Source: Siniperca chuatsi (lineage: Eukaryota > Chordata > Actinopteri > Centrarchiformes > Sinipercidae). From it: a stretch of 64,000 nt of DNA. The notes under the pieces were generated by a model that worked only from the letters and a program-made list of their open reading frames with translations, did not search any database and was not told the DNA's origin. Both the position numbers and the translations under genes were made by a program. Below are positions 13,265 through 24,642 of the stretch, in pieces; positions within the stretch are counted from its first letter, which is position 1, and each line of letters starts with the position of its first letter. The DNA is taken from positions 11,189,651 to 11,253,650 of the forward strand of contig NC_058063.1 of NCBI RefSeq assembly GCF_020085105.1. Direction: 5' to 3'.

Positions 13265-13384
13265 TAACAAGAGTTGGCGTTTTTGGTTTAAGGAGTACAC
13301 CAGCAATTTACTATTACACTTCCATAATGTGAGGGACAGATTATAAAAAGAATGGTCAAAATCGATGCAGTACAGGGCCAAGTT

Positions 13385-13560
13385 ATCCTGACTTTTAGTT
13401 CCTAGTGTGGGTCAAGCCCCAGAAAACACTGGATCCTACATTTCCCATAATGCAACTCAGTAGCATCTTTCATTAGACCCTCTCTGCCTTCTAAATGCCC
13501 ACTTCTGTTAAACCCCACACCTCTAGTTTGTTACTCAGCCTTTGTTACATTTTTTAAGTC
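13385..13560. repeat. Dispersed fish repeat fragment
   Basis: Contains GGATCCTACATTTCCCATAA and TGCAACTCAGTAGC, followed by TTCTAAATGCCCACTTCTG. I recall these words as a frequent dispersed repeat in percomorph genomes. There is no coding potential and the borders are uncertain. Confidence 0.45.
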
Positions 13561-13679
13561 TCAAGCCCAAACGAAATTCATTCAATTATCAAACCTTTTT
13601 TTAATTTTCTGTCAATCGAATAATCCTTTCAGCACTACATTAAATATGTAGTAGTATGTGCAGTAACAGCTCTTAATTC

Positions 13680-13930
13680 CATCCTTAGGCTGCATTCACA
13701 CCGACTACCGACACACCAATTACTTTGTAACATGAACACCATATTTGTACCGTTTACCTCATGATCATTGCGATGAAAGATGAAATAGTTGCTGCCGTGA
13801 TAACTTTCCAGAGTTGTAAAATCCTGTCTTTGAGTATTATAAACTGTTGTGCAGTGTTTTGGCATCTGATAAGCCTTTAAACGCTTTAATCTGTTACTCC
13901 AACTTCCTGGATCGTAAAAGTGAAGCTGGT
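13680..13930 (+). mobile_element. Short DNA-transposon-like repeat, related to 46159-46538
   Basis: The segment starts near GGCTGCATTCACACCGAC. It shares an ordered series of words with the insertion at 46300-46480: GTTTACCT, GTGATAACT, TTGTAAAATC, GAGTATTATAAACT, TGTGCAGTG, and ACTTCCTGGAT near its end. The two copies are diverged but collinear over roughly 180 bp. The element carries no ORF and its class is unknown; the CTGCATTCACACCG start resembles hAT-like MITEs of fish. Confidence 0.55.
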
Positions 13931-13960
13931 ACCAGATTCGTTATGGTTCACTGATGAAGG

Positions 13961-16900
13961 CCTGTAAAAACACATGAAAGTTACAGAAAAATAAATGTGG
14001 TCAACTAAAGGCCCCCTGTGGCGCAACATCTTTTTGTTTTGTAGTACTACTGTTTGAATTGATTCAGTGCTGTGACTGGAGAACAGCACCCAGTCGGATG
14101 AAAGAAGCACACCTGTCCTGAATCTCCAAGTGTTATGGCTTGTTGCTGTCACTTGTGTTTTGTTCATGCTGTGCCATATTAAATAATGCAGCATCTATTA
14201 ATGTTACCGCTTGTTAGTTATGCATGAGTCGCAACTACAGCTAACATTCGGTGTGTATGTTTTTACCTTGGCTCCCTTGTAGTTGGTCTTTGTCTTGATA
14301 TATTGGTTTTGTCCCCACTGCTGGATTGTAAGTGGGCCTGCCTTTCATGGTCCTTCATTCTGCCACAACTATATTGTAAGTCATTTATGTCATCTGCTTG
14401 GAGGAATTAGATATTCTCCTTCTCTTATCATGTTCCAGCATTTCAAAGTGTGTGTTGGGTTTTTTTACCAAGCACAATCAGACCCTCCCCAGTGCACACC
14501 TCAGCAAATCCCTGCTGGCTCCCTGAAACATCCCAGAGACCCCTTCCTCCTCCAGAGACTGACTGTGATTCCAATTATGAAGAAATATTTACAGGAGATG
14601 GGTGACTGTCGCAGGTCCCATGGAAATTTCATTTTAATTAATCTTGGGCAGAAAGTGGCAGCGTGGGCATCCTGACACTCATCACGGCTCCCTGAAGTAG
14701 ATCCAATTTTCTGTCTCAATAGGCATTAAATTAGCAAGAACATTTCCACCTTTGTCACCCCGGCACGCATAACAAATGAAATACATTTGGCTACATGACA
14801 TAGTGGTGTGCTAATAAATGACTCGCCACACGAGCAAGGTACAGGGACACGTTGGCATGTAAATCGCATTTGCGGGCACCTCATCACATCTGGGAGTGTG
14901 CAAAAAAAAAAGTGTGCTGGAAGGTAGATTTGGGAAGTGAGGATGCAGACATTTTTGCTATCTGTGTGAATTTTGTCAGATGATTCAGAGATCATTTCCT
15001 GGACAGTTTTGAGAATACTGGAAATGCGATCAGAATAAACTACCTTGACTCATTCCACAAGTAACTGGTAACATGCCAAGCTCTAGCATTGGCCCTATAA
15101 TGATAAGCATTATAGCCTCCGAAGTTCATGCATGTGTTTACCGTAAGTGTCATTAAGAAGGCTTGGCTGACTGATCTACATCACCCTTGAGAGTATGTTC
15201 AGAAATTTAACGAGTGCTATATTTTCATGAAACATGGCCCACACCGCCGTAATCATTAACGCGGAGAGACTTTGCAATTCTTTTGCGCTTGGAGGTTGGG
15301 CTGTTATCAAAGTTTCCACCAAACCAAAGACATATTGCAGCAACAGATCAGTGCAGGTCTATGTTTAGAAGTTCTGCCGAATTAATTTTCTTTAGAGAAA
15401 CTCTAGCGCGTACCTATGGGAGGAAGTTTATTCACTGTGGGCACAGATTAACATGTTGCCAATACATTCTGGTTAAGTTTGTGAAAAGTTGGAATCAGTC
15501 ACAAAACTTTTATCACCCCACATGTGACATGGCACAAAGGGAATATGACATTTTTAAAGAGATGTACAGACCCCAACAATGACTATAATAAGCAGAAAAG
15601 GAGTGAGTATTGTTCGTGCATGCCTCACCCTGACAGGCGATGTGTTTCCATCTCTGTAAGACTCTTGCCACATCAGTGCCTGACTCTCATCCATCCCCAG
15701 AATGAGTTGAGTTGCTCTATACTCTGAATAACTCCACATATACAGTACCTACTGTACATTATAAGAAATATCTATTTTGCCAAAGCTGGAAAGTCTGAAA
15801 TGTTCTGTCAAAGAACAGTGTCTGTACCTTGTGCACATAATGATTGCCATCTGTCCAGAGTTACAGTAGAACCCAGATCTGGGAATATACAAAGCTTTGT
15901 CTGGGCCCTTTCATCTTCGGTGTCTTTCTTCCAATCCCTTTGTTCATGGTGACTGTGAGCTTTAGGTAGCTGCCTTGGGAAGCAACATGTAAGGGGAGAC
16001 CTAATGAGGGTATCAGCAGGACCAGCATTTAAAGGAAAGATGGAATAAGGTGACGACAGTATGTTGTGCAACTCAGTGCAGGAGTTGCAAAAAGTAATGA
16101 GTGTTTGACAAAAGGAAGTCATCAGACGCAAAATAGGGTTGGGCAATGTGTGTAAGCAATAAAAATGAACATACAAATTTGCTTTGCGTAGGATGGTTTG
16201 CTTCTGCAGAATCGATCGTCTAGCTTCACCGCAGCTAACGTTACTTCAAAACGCCTCTTTACTCCTCCTAACATTAGATGATTTGGACTTACAGATTCAT
16301 GCAAATATATAAAACATTTTGGAAATAGAATTTGCCTGATTCTAAATAAGTAGCTGTTTGTCTTTTTGTTGGTGGTGGTGGTAGTGGAACGCGATCCGAT
16401 CTGGCCGAACTATAAAGCCTACTCTGCAAGTTTGAGTGAAACGGCTCCCGTCGCCAGGAGCACTTTGCATACTGGGATGAGGATGAGCTAAATCAATAGT
16501 TGCTAGCAGCTAGCTGGAAAATTAATCAAGGTCTGACCTGGACTAGCAACAAAGTACGTTGCCTTGTTGATATTTTCTATCTTGATAGATGGAACCTTCT
16601 TCCTGTGTTTACTTTCTTGCTCCCGCCCATGTAACACCTGTAACCAATGAGGGGAGTGATCGTTCTCACGTGGCTTTCACATTTAGTTTCTCTTGAATTT
16701 TTTTCTGCGTGAAAAGAAACTCAACCAAGGGGAGAATGCAACAAGTTTACCAAGTCATCCACCGATTCGGACCAGAGCAATCTATACATTTGAAAACACC
16801 CCAAAGAGTCTTGTGCTTTTGTTTTGGTCCACACCCAGGTACAATTGCTGTGTTCAGATCTGCCCAAACGAATTGTACCGAAAGGGAAAACAAACCAGAG

Positions 16901-17142
16901 TTTTTCTCCTAATTTTTCTCATCTGTAGGCCTATATTAATATTACAATATAAAATTGCATATATACCGTGACCTGAATAAGTTCAGGATTTCAGCAATAT
17001 GACAACAGTCTCTGCAGGATATTTTTGGGGGGAGAAAAAATGAAAACTACATTGCTGTTTATTCATCAAATTTGACTCCATACTTCCACTGATGGTGCCT
17101 CATTTGACCACAGATAGTCACATAATATATTCTCTGTTGAAT
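13961..17142. other. Intergenic DNA with a candidate conserved non-coding stretch
   Basis: No coding exon is seen. The block at about 14480-14960 differs from its surroundings: mixed composition, few homopolymers, and homeodomain-type words such as TTTTAATTAATC beside CCCATGGAAATTTC. That texture is common in conserved developmental enhancers, but conservation cannot be shown from one genome. Confidence 0.35.
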
Positions 17143-17144
17143 AC

Positions 17145-17248
17145 TCCTGTGCAATATACTCTGTTTTCAGTTTAAAATTCCCTGTTTCCCTCTGAAAACA
17201 GAGTATATTGCACAGGAATATTAAACTCCTGTGCAATATACTCTGTTT
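17145..17248. repeat. 26-bp inverted repeat plus a third direct copy
   Basis: The 26-bp arm at 17145-17170 (starts TCCTGTGCAATATAC) is repeated exactly as its reverse complement at 17192-17217, with a 21-bp spacer. A third copy of the first 22 bp, in the original orientation, is at 17227-17248. The first two could form a strong stem-loop. Confidence 0.9.
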
Positions 17249-17329
17249 CTTGTTTAATTTATTGATATTTATTCATACTATTACTGCTGTGCAATATCCA
17301 CCGTCTGATAATCATCTTAATAAGCTACA

Positions 17330-17630
17330 CTTAACTTGACAGTACTCATTGTTGCACTATTACTTATTACTTATATTATTACATTGTATTATTATACCAT
17401 GCATACTTATCAACCTCTAAATCCACTTTGGTACTTACACTTATTTTAGCTTTTATACTTATATCCACTTTTTACTTAATTTATCTGACCTGTATTATAG
17501 TGTATTATATTTTGATTTGCTTAGTACTTCTATTCCTTCTAATCTCAGTTGTGCACTGACGTGATAGTAAGCAGCTGTAATGAAAGAGTTTCCCCTCGGG
17601 GATCAATAAAGTATTTCTGATCTGATTCTG
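17330..17630 (+). mobile_element. 3' tail of a LINE-type retroelement
   Basis: The segment ends GTTTCCCCTCGGGGATCAAT and AAAGTATTTCTGATCTG. I recognise this tail on many fish LINE and LINE-like insertions. Upstream is A/T-rich sequence with ACTTAT/ATTATT words, consistent with a degraded 3' UTR. No reverse-transcriptase frame is present, so this is a 5'-truncated relic. Confidence 0.6.
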
Positions 17631-20406
17631 AAAATCCCTAACCTTTTTCATAACCTTTTCCTTCCCCAGCATAGGTCCATTGAAAAGTGTTTGTGTTTCT
17701 CCAGTAATGATGAGCAGGCTCTATCTTAACCTCCATCCCTGTCATCATCTACTTCTGTGCAGCATTTTAATTGGCCGAGGCTGGCACCAACCTTCCAGCC
17801 CAGCTGTTTCCCTGCTGCATCCCGGAGCAAAACTAGTGTGCCTCACTAATTACCGCTGCTGTCTGGGATGATCTGTGACACAGCCGGCTCCCGCTGAATT
17901 ACTCTCACCTCTCTCACTTACAGTACCTGTCAATATCCTCCCTCATTTTCATACATTAGTGGAAAGAAATCTGTGAAGCAGAGCAAAGGATTGACCTAAA
18001 AATGATGCCCTTTCAAAAGGCTCCTGCAAGACTAATGACTGTTAAAAAGCAATCAAGTGGTACCAGCCGTCTGGGCGGTAGATCTCCGTATTTTATTGTT
18101 AACGCCCGGTCACGGCACCTCTGCTGTTTAAATTATTGCTATGTAAATCACCTGGAGTGCTTTGGTATTGGAAAGCAGCAGATTTAAGATGCTGGTGCAT
18201 GTGCTAAATAGACAGTATCCCGATATTCGCGGAGGCCTTCATTTGAGGGACTAACTCCTGCTATTCATCAGCGTGTCAGTCTACCTCGAGCTGGCACTAC
18301 ATTCTGAGTTCGCTGGAGGAACAAATGAATTTCTCTCTGACTCACATATAAAATGCTTATTCTGTATTTCTGCAAAACGGATGTGAAGTATAGCGCCTAA
18401 AAGTTCTGAACTAGCTTGTAGTGGAAGCACTTTTACCTTACCTATGCCTCATCTTTCTTTCACATATTTGTCTTCAACCAAAAACCTTTGCACACTGTCA
18501 CACCAATGTAACAGTGTAGGTGCTTGCAATGTGAATATGGGAGCTATAAACCTATAACTTTAAAGGTTTTGCTTGCATCATATTGTCGGTAAACTTGGGA
18601 TTGGGATATTTTTAAGATTGAGTTTTAAGATCGAGTTTTCATCTAGGAGTCAAATTCATCTAGGAGTCAAATTCTTTAAGATAAAGGATGTTAATAGCTA
18701 CAGTGTTGGCTGCAAAAATAGTAATTTTGTGTCTATAATATACAGTATGTGTACAGTGGATGGATCCCCACCCAGAACTGCCATCAACACAGGTTGGATG
18801 CTTGTCTTAGTACAAATCTTAACATGAGATGTCACTGTCCTCTGCTGGTTTTTAGACAGTATTACACCTACAGTGTAGAGGTCCATTTTAGGCAAAGTTG
18901 AAGGCTGTTTTCTTTTTTAATAGCTTTTTCAGGTATTACTCATTGTTTATTCAATACTTGTTTACAATTTGTATACATTTTAGTCAAAGTAGTTGCATTC
19001 TGTCACATCTAAAACTACTGTTACCTCTGCTACTGAGGGAAACTAATTTGTGGTGGAATTCAAGCTTGTGACTGTTAATATGCTTATCACAGAAGAAAAC
19101 TCCATTGTGAGAATTAATTGTTTTATTGTTGAAAAGTCTCTGTTGTCTTTCCCAGCACATAGGCTTATACATTTTGCAATAGAAATGCATTCCCTTATTC
19201 CCCCAGCTTATTTTTATTCCTGCGCCAGATATGGTGTGAAACTTAATGGAGTTTTTTTTTTTCCGTTCAAGGATCCAAATTGATTTCTCCTCAGCACAAA
19301 TATATCGGTCATGACCACTGCAAATGTATGTGAGAAATGTTGCCACTATGAGGTAACAAACCTATAGTGCCTTTATATCACACTTTGTTGGTCTTTGCAT
19401 TAGTTTTAGTATTTCATTCCAAGCAGAAAAACTAAAATACATATTTGTCACTGTTTTGGGCCCATAGGGTAGTTTTGCAGGTACAGCTGCTAGTATATAC
19501 AAATTATGATATGCACGCAGTTTAAGGAATTAAACAAAAACCTATGCAGTGTGCAGGATGCAAGGAGAAATGAACCTCCCACACTCCTACACACACTCCC
19601 CCACCCCTACACCCCTAGAGCTTTGGTCATGAGTTTGCTTCATTCTGTCAGCAGACAGTCCCGCAGGATAGACCTCCATTCACTCCCAGCTCAATTAGGA
19701 AGTGAACTTTCTGTAAAACTTGTGCTGTATTTTCAGCCTGATAAGGTATTCACAAGCTGTTCTCAATTTAGTAATTACATTTAGATGATTTGGAATATGG
19801 TATCTAATAGCAGTCATGCCTCAAATAGCAGCCCCACCTGTCTCAAAAATTAATAGACTAATTTTCACCCTGCATTATCTTCTATATACACGACATAGCA
19901 ATTATAGATCAGAAGAGTAATATTTGTCTCTGAGATCAAATCTTTTGTGGTAGAAATGAATAGAATGTCATTTGTTTTTGTTTTGCTCTATGGTTAGCAA
20001 TATCCGTCGGCAGACGCATCATGCCTATTCAAGCATTTTTATATTTTTATTTTACTTTATATTTTATTTTATTGCTGTTATTTTTATAATATGTAGTTAT
20101 GATCATTTTATATTATGAGTCAAAGGTATTCTTCTAATTATGTCATCGATCATACTTCAAAAAGTCACACACCCCCAAAATGCGACAAAGTGCAATGGAA
20201 ACAGGCTTAGCGAATAAATCATGATGCGACTTAAACATCCACTGAAGCTTCCTCTCCACCGACGACACCAAATATACCGGCAGATGAAATCAGCGTAACT
20301 TTCTTCAAATTGATACATGAAACAAACATACATGTCATATTTCCGTCACATTTTCTACTTTGTCGTTTGCTGAAACGACTGATGCTGTCATTTTTCTTGG
20401 GAAGAC
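17631..20406. other. Intergenic DNA with a second candidate regulatory stretch
   Basis: No coding exon is seen. About 17940-18190 is non-repetitive, with words such as TGACCTAAAAATGATGCCC and AAATTATTGCTATGTAAATC that resemble conserved non-coding elements. A 17-bp tandem duplication (ATCTAGGAGTCAAATTC twice) lies near 18642-18675. The rest is featureless. Confidence 0.35.
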
Positions 20407-20892
20407 AGTCTCAACTACTATTTGATGGAGTCGCCATGAAATTTTGTCCAGACATTCATGGTCCCCAGAAGATAAATCCTACTGACTTTGGTGATCCCTC
20501 CACTTTTCATCCTGTGACACCATGAGGTTGACATTTGTGGTTTTGAGTGAAATATGTTACTATTGGATGGATTGCCATGAAATTTGGTACAGACATTCTT
20601 GTTCGCCTCAGGATCAATAACTTTGTTGATCCACTGACTTTTCATCTAGCGGCAGCATCACGTCAAAGTTTAAACATTCCCATCAGCCTCAGCTGTACTT
20701 TGTGCTAATTAGCAAATGTAAGCATGCTAACACACTAAACTACAATGGTGAACCTGGTAAACATTATGCTAAACATCAGCATGTTAGCATGTCACTGTGA
20801 GCATGTTAGCATACTGATGTTACCATTTAGCACGAGGCACTGCTGTGCCTACAGCCTCCCTGCTGCTAGCATGGCTGTGGACTCTACTGTTA
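20407..20892 (+). repeat. Copy A of a dispersed 'ATGGATTGCCATGAA' repeat
   Basis: Two degenerate tandem units of about 110 bp carry the words GCCATGAAATTTGGTACAGA, GACATTCATGGTCCCCAGA, TGACTTTGGTGATCC and CCATGAGGTTGACAT. They are followed by CCCATCAGCCTCAGCTGTAC and a run of TTAGCATGCTAAC-type words ending GCTAGCATGGCTGTGGACT. The same order occurs at 45428-46705 (+) and 48824-49597 (-). I know this as one of the most abundant repeats of percomorph fish. No ORF is present and its class is not certain. Confidence 0.8.
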
Positions 20893-22486
20893 TACCATAG
20901 ATGCTGCAAGCTGTAACAATGTGTTCAGATGGGAATCATTCTTTCAGATAGTGAAAAATATTTTTGATTTTTCCCTCATTTACAGAGAAGCCAATGAACA
21001 TGGAGCAAAAGCAGGGGCTGAGATGAAATGAGTGGCATGAATACAGCTTGGGATGAGAAAGAGAAAGAAAATGACAAGCAGTTGCAGGCATTGTCTTAGA
21101 GGAGAGAGGAGGAGAGGAGAGAGGCAGAGGCAGTATAGCTCCCTCCTAATGACTCCCACTGTGCCATTTTCACCAAAGGCAAGGATTACCATTAAGCCCG
21201 AGTCACATCTTCTCACATGATCCTCTATCCTGCCCAAGGTTTCTTCACACACATACACACATGCACAGACATGTGCACACACAGAATGGCAGCAGCGGGG
21301 GATGAAAGAGCATGGTTGGTCATGGGACGAACAGAGGAGATGTGTACATGTATAGCACCCACAGCAATAATAATGCAGTAGATTTCAACAATAAGCCAAA
21401 TGTCTTATCTTTGTACATAGATACAGTTTGTGAGCATTTGCGTAGTTGCATCTTGTTGTGTTAATATCCATTTCAACCATTAGATTATCCATGACATGCA
21501 CCCTGACCTTTTAATTACTGTTGTGTTTACACTGTTAAACTAATCTAACATGCACACATTTAAAGACCATATACAGAATTAGCTGTTACAGACTAAATTA
21601 ATTGCTAAATTATCATATGGCAACAAACGAAATTAGCTTGGATTACAGCTTGCTGCCTCACTGTTTTTGAATGTAATCATAATAGGTTTGTGTTAGCTCT
21701 ACATCATATTCATATAAACTAATTTGACTCACTTATGGCTCAGAGTGAACTGTGCGGAAGTTTGGCAGAGAGATGGTAAACATAAAAGCTTCTTGCAGAC
21801 TTAATCAAAAGACAATCAGTAAATAGCCGGCTCCTCCTCTACTCAAATGTGACCTTAAAAACACTGGAGTGCATTTTCAGGTCAATAGCACTTTGAATTA
21901 TTAAATACCCGCATGTCTATGATGATGATAAATCATAGAAAATTCATTTAGGGCCAGTATAAGACTCTAAGGTCAAAATAATTGATCATTATAACTATTA
22001 CAGTATTAATCTTGACATTTTAAAAACATTGTAGAAAACTCGATGGAATCTCTTGACAAATTATGTTTAAATGGTCAGAACAACCTTGACATGCTAATGG
22101 GTCTCCTACTAGTTCTCAAGGGGAACATGGAAACTGTACATACAGAAGGAATGTGGCTGTATTTTCAAACTTCCTTCATGAGAATGAGCTTAGTGCTAGC
22201 TTTGTGTAATCCTCACTGGCACGCCCCAACTATGAAACAATACATGCAGCCTGGAATTACGATAGCCAACGTGAAACACATGTGACTGGGTTAAGAATCT
22301 TTGCCTTTCAGTGTGTGAGATCACACTGGAAAGAAGACAGTCTCTCCTCTTAGAAGTGTTATGTTGTGTTTTTATGTGACATGCAGTTCTGCTAAACGTC
22401 TTACTTTTAGAGCAACCTGCATCAAACGTGTCCTGGTTTAGATTCAATTCAATTCTTCAATTAAAATCTTCAATATTCTTTTTTAT
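20893..22486. other. Intergenic DNA, no gene seen
   Basis: Contains a purine-rich AGG/GAG tract at 21100-21130 and a CA-rich patch at 21247-21285. An extended E-box TCACATGA at 21213-21220 matches the MITF consensus and lies about 3.4 kb upstream of the tyrp1 start codon. No exon is supported. Confidence 0.45.
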
Positions 22487-22925
22487 CAGTGGTGGAAGGC
22501 ATACTTAACTAAAAGTGCCAGCATAACAATGTAAAAGTCCTGCATTCAAAATCCCACTTAAGTAAAAGTACAAAAGTATTAACAGCTAAATTTACTTTAA
22601 GTATCCAATGAAAAAATCAAAATTTTCTCTAATCTTATACCAGACGCTGCTTTTTTTTATTAAGGGGTCACAAGCCAAAAGGGTTGGGAACCACTGGTTT
22701 AATCTTTAGCAGTGCACTGTGTCTTATCATGAGTTTTGAAAAAGAAAATTCTTAATTTGGTAACCAGAGCTGTCAAACAAATGTAGTGGTGTACAAACAA
22801 CAATATTTACCTCCCAAGTGGAAGTATAAAGTAGCGTAAAATGGATATACTCAAGTAAAGTACAAACACCTCAAAATTGTACTTAAGTACTGTACTTGAG
22901 TTCTGTAGTTGAGTTTTTTACTGCC
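22487..22925 (+). mobile_element. Non-autonomous TIR DNA element ('CAGTGGTGGAA' family)
   Basis: The left end is CAGTGGTGGAAGGCATACTT. The interior has AAAAGTCCTGCATTCAAAAT and ACTTAAGTAAAAGTACAAAA. The right side reads ATACTCAAGTAAAGTACAAA and GTACTTAAGTACTGTACTTG, close to the inverse of the left end. I recognise this as an abundant fish family with these termini. The terminal right TIR is degraded (ends near TTACTGCCATC), so the right border is approximate. Confidence 0.7.
22654..22698 (-). mobile_element. Fragment of a second element nested in the 22487-22925 element
   Basis: On the minus strand the fragment reads CCAGTGGTTCCCAACCC and TTTTGGCTTGTGACCCC. That is the terminus of another widespread fish DNA-transposon family. 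Only one end is visible, so it is a truncated nested copy. A much weaker trace of the same words is near 31350-31385. Confidence 0.55.
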
Positions 22926-24400
22926 ATCAGACAGGGCTATTAGCACTGCCTTAGTGGCTGTTTTGTTGCTTTAAGGAACACTGGTTATCTGCAGCTTCAC
23001 TCATTCCTGGTCCTCATTCCTGAAATTCCTGGTCTTTGAGGAGAAAAAAACTGATGTGCTCATTTAAAACTGAAAACATGACATTGATTTTTTTTTTGTT
23101 CCTCTATTGAAAGAACTCCACCATCATTTGATGAGTGAACTTGTGAAGCATTGGTTTGCTAATTAGTGGGTGTTGATCCCCGTGAGGATAACTGATATAC
23201 ATGTCTGAGTTGTTGTGAAATAATATCTATCTAACAATTAATGCAACCAAACAACTATTGTTCCTACTACCCAGTGCCCTCTCTGCAACCCAGTGTTAAG
23301 CTTGCAGTGAATTATGGGAAGTTACACTTTGGATAATTTAGAAAGAACCTGCCTTGCCGATCTTGACCTAGATTCTAACTTCTTGGGAGTTAACGCTGTA
23401 GCTTTTGTCAACAATAACAGCCAATCCTTTTCCCTATTACAAAAAAAAATGTCCTGAGGTTATAGTAGCAGCAGAGCAAAATAATCAAAATTTTGCCACT
23501 GGTATCATCAGCTCATTTAAACTAATCAAAGGTTTTTTTTTGTTTTCAGCCCAACTCCGTTCAACTGCAGAACTGTGAAGCAAATAAACAAACGGTGCAC
23601 ACGCTGGAGGGGCAATCGGGGGGAAAATTCAAATGAATGTTGCACAGGCAGTTCATAAACAAGGTGAGCAAGAGGAGCGTGGTAAGTTTTTCATGTTGCC
23701 ATGACTCACAATTAATTAATAAACACATTTTTGTGCTTGCTGTCTCCACTTTCACCTGAACTTTATCACACTGTATTAGCATCTGGTAGAGTGTTATTTT
23801 TACTGGATACAGGTGATACCTCTGTATGGGCTCGGCACCAACTTTACACACAGAGATCAGTTTACTAGCGAGTAGTTCTATTCAACATGGAATAATAGTT
23901 GTAGACTGTCTTCTGTGGCTCTGGAGAAGCTTCGTCAAGTATGAAAAAATCACCCAGATGATGTCATCAGGGGTGTCTTAGCTTTGTGCTTGGAGGCGAA
24001 AAATTTCTAGCATAATGCCTTTAAAGAGTGGAGTTTTGAAAGCTATGGGTATTTACAGGCTTCAAGGGTCTAATGCTGCATTCATGTCATATTGGAGTTA
24101 TCATAATTGCCACTTTCCAACTTGTTACAAGTGTTCACTTGAACATACAAGTCTTAATTATGACTGGGAAACTTGGGAGCTGTGACATTTCAAGTGCCTG
24201 AAAACCAAACAAACATGGATGCCTTGTGTCAGCGTTCAAAGTCATTAGATTTACTAACATTTAATGTTGGACTCATTCAGGCAACTGCAGTGAGTTTTTA
24301 AAAGAACAATACTGTACATGAGGGATCACACGACTTTCTTCCCCTCCATCCCCAGTAGGAAATGTGAAGTTATGTGATGGCATCACGCGGGAGTCAGAAA
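22926..24400. other. Proximal upstream region of tyrp1, no gene seen
   Basis: No exon or clear repeat. The last few hundred bases would be expected to carry cis elements for tyrp1, but I cannot name any beyond the promoter entry. Confidence 0.45.
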
Positions 24401-24642
24401 ATCCGGGTAGTCATGCGCTAATCCGGTATTTAAGGTTCACTGGTTTGGGGAGAAACAGAAGCAGTGGCCTGGGCGCATGGGAGGTTGACAGAGAAAGTAA
24501 TTCCTGATGTGTTGAAGTGAGACATGTTCATTTAGGATAAAGGGTTAGTTGAAGTGCATATTTGCAGGTAAATATTCAGTCGGTAAAACTGACTCCAAGC
24601 CAGCCGCAGTCGTGCGTAAAATTTGGTAACCGTTTTAGGATA
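24401..24642 (+). promoter_or_regulatory. tyrp1: tyrp1 core promoter and 5' leader (M-box-like, TATA-like)
   Basis: AGTCATGCGCT at 24409-24419 matches the melanocyte M-box AGTCATGTGCT, the MITF site described in TYR, TYRP1 and DCT promoters, at 10 of 11 bases. The mismatch destroys the CATGTG E-box core. ATCCGG occurs on both sides (24401-24406 and 24421-24426). TATTTAA at 24427-24433 is a plausible TATA box, which would place initiation near 24457-24465. The leader then has three very short upstream ORFs (ATG at 24477, 24507 and 24524), all closed before the main start. A TTTGCAG at 24561-24566 could instead be the 3' splice site of a leader intron, as mammalian TYRP1 has a non-coding first exon. 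Function is inferred. Confidence 0.5.

Noticed and set aside
13065..13381. ORFs with polyasparagine (+) and polyleucine (-)
   Set aside because: Both come from the (TAA)n microsatellite at 13226-13262.
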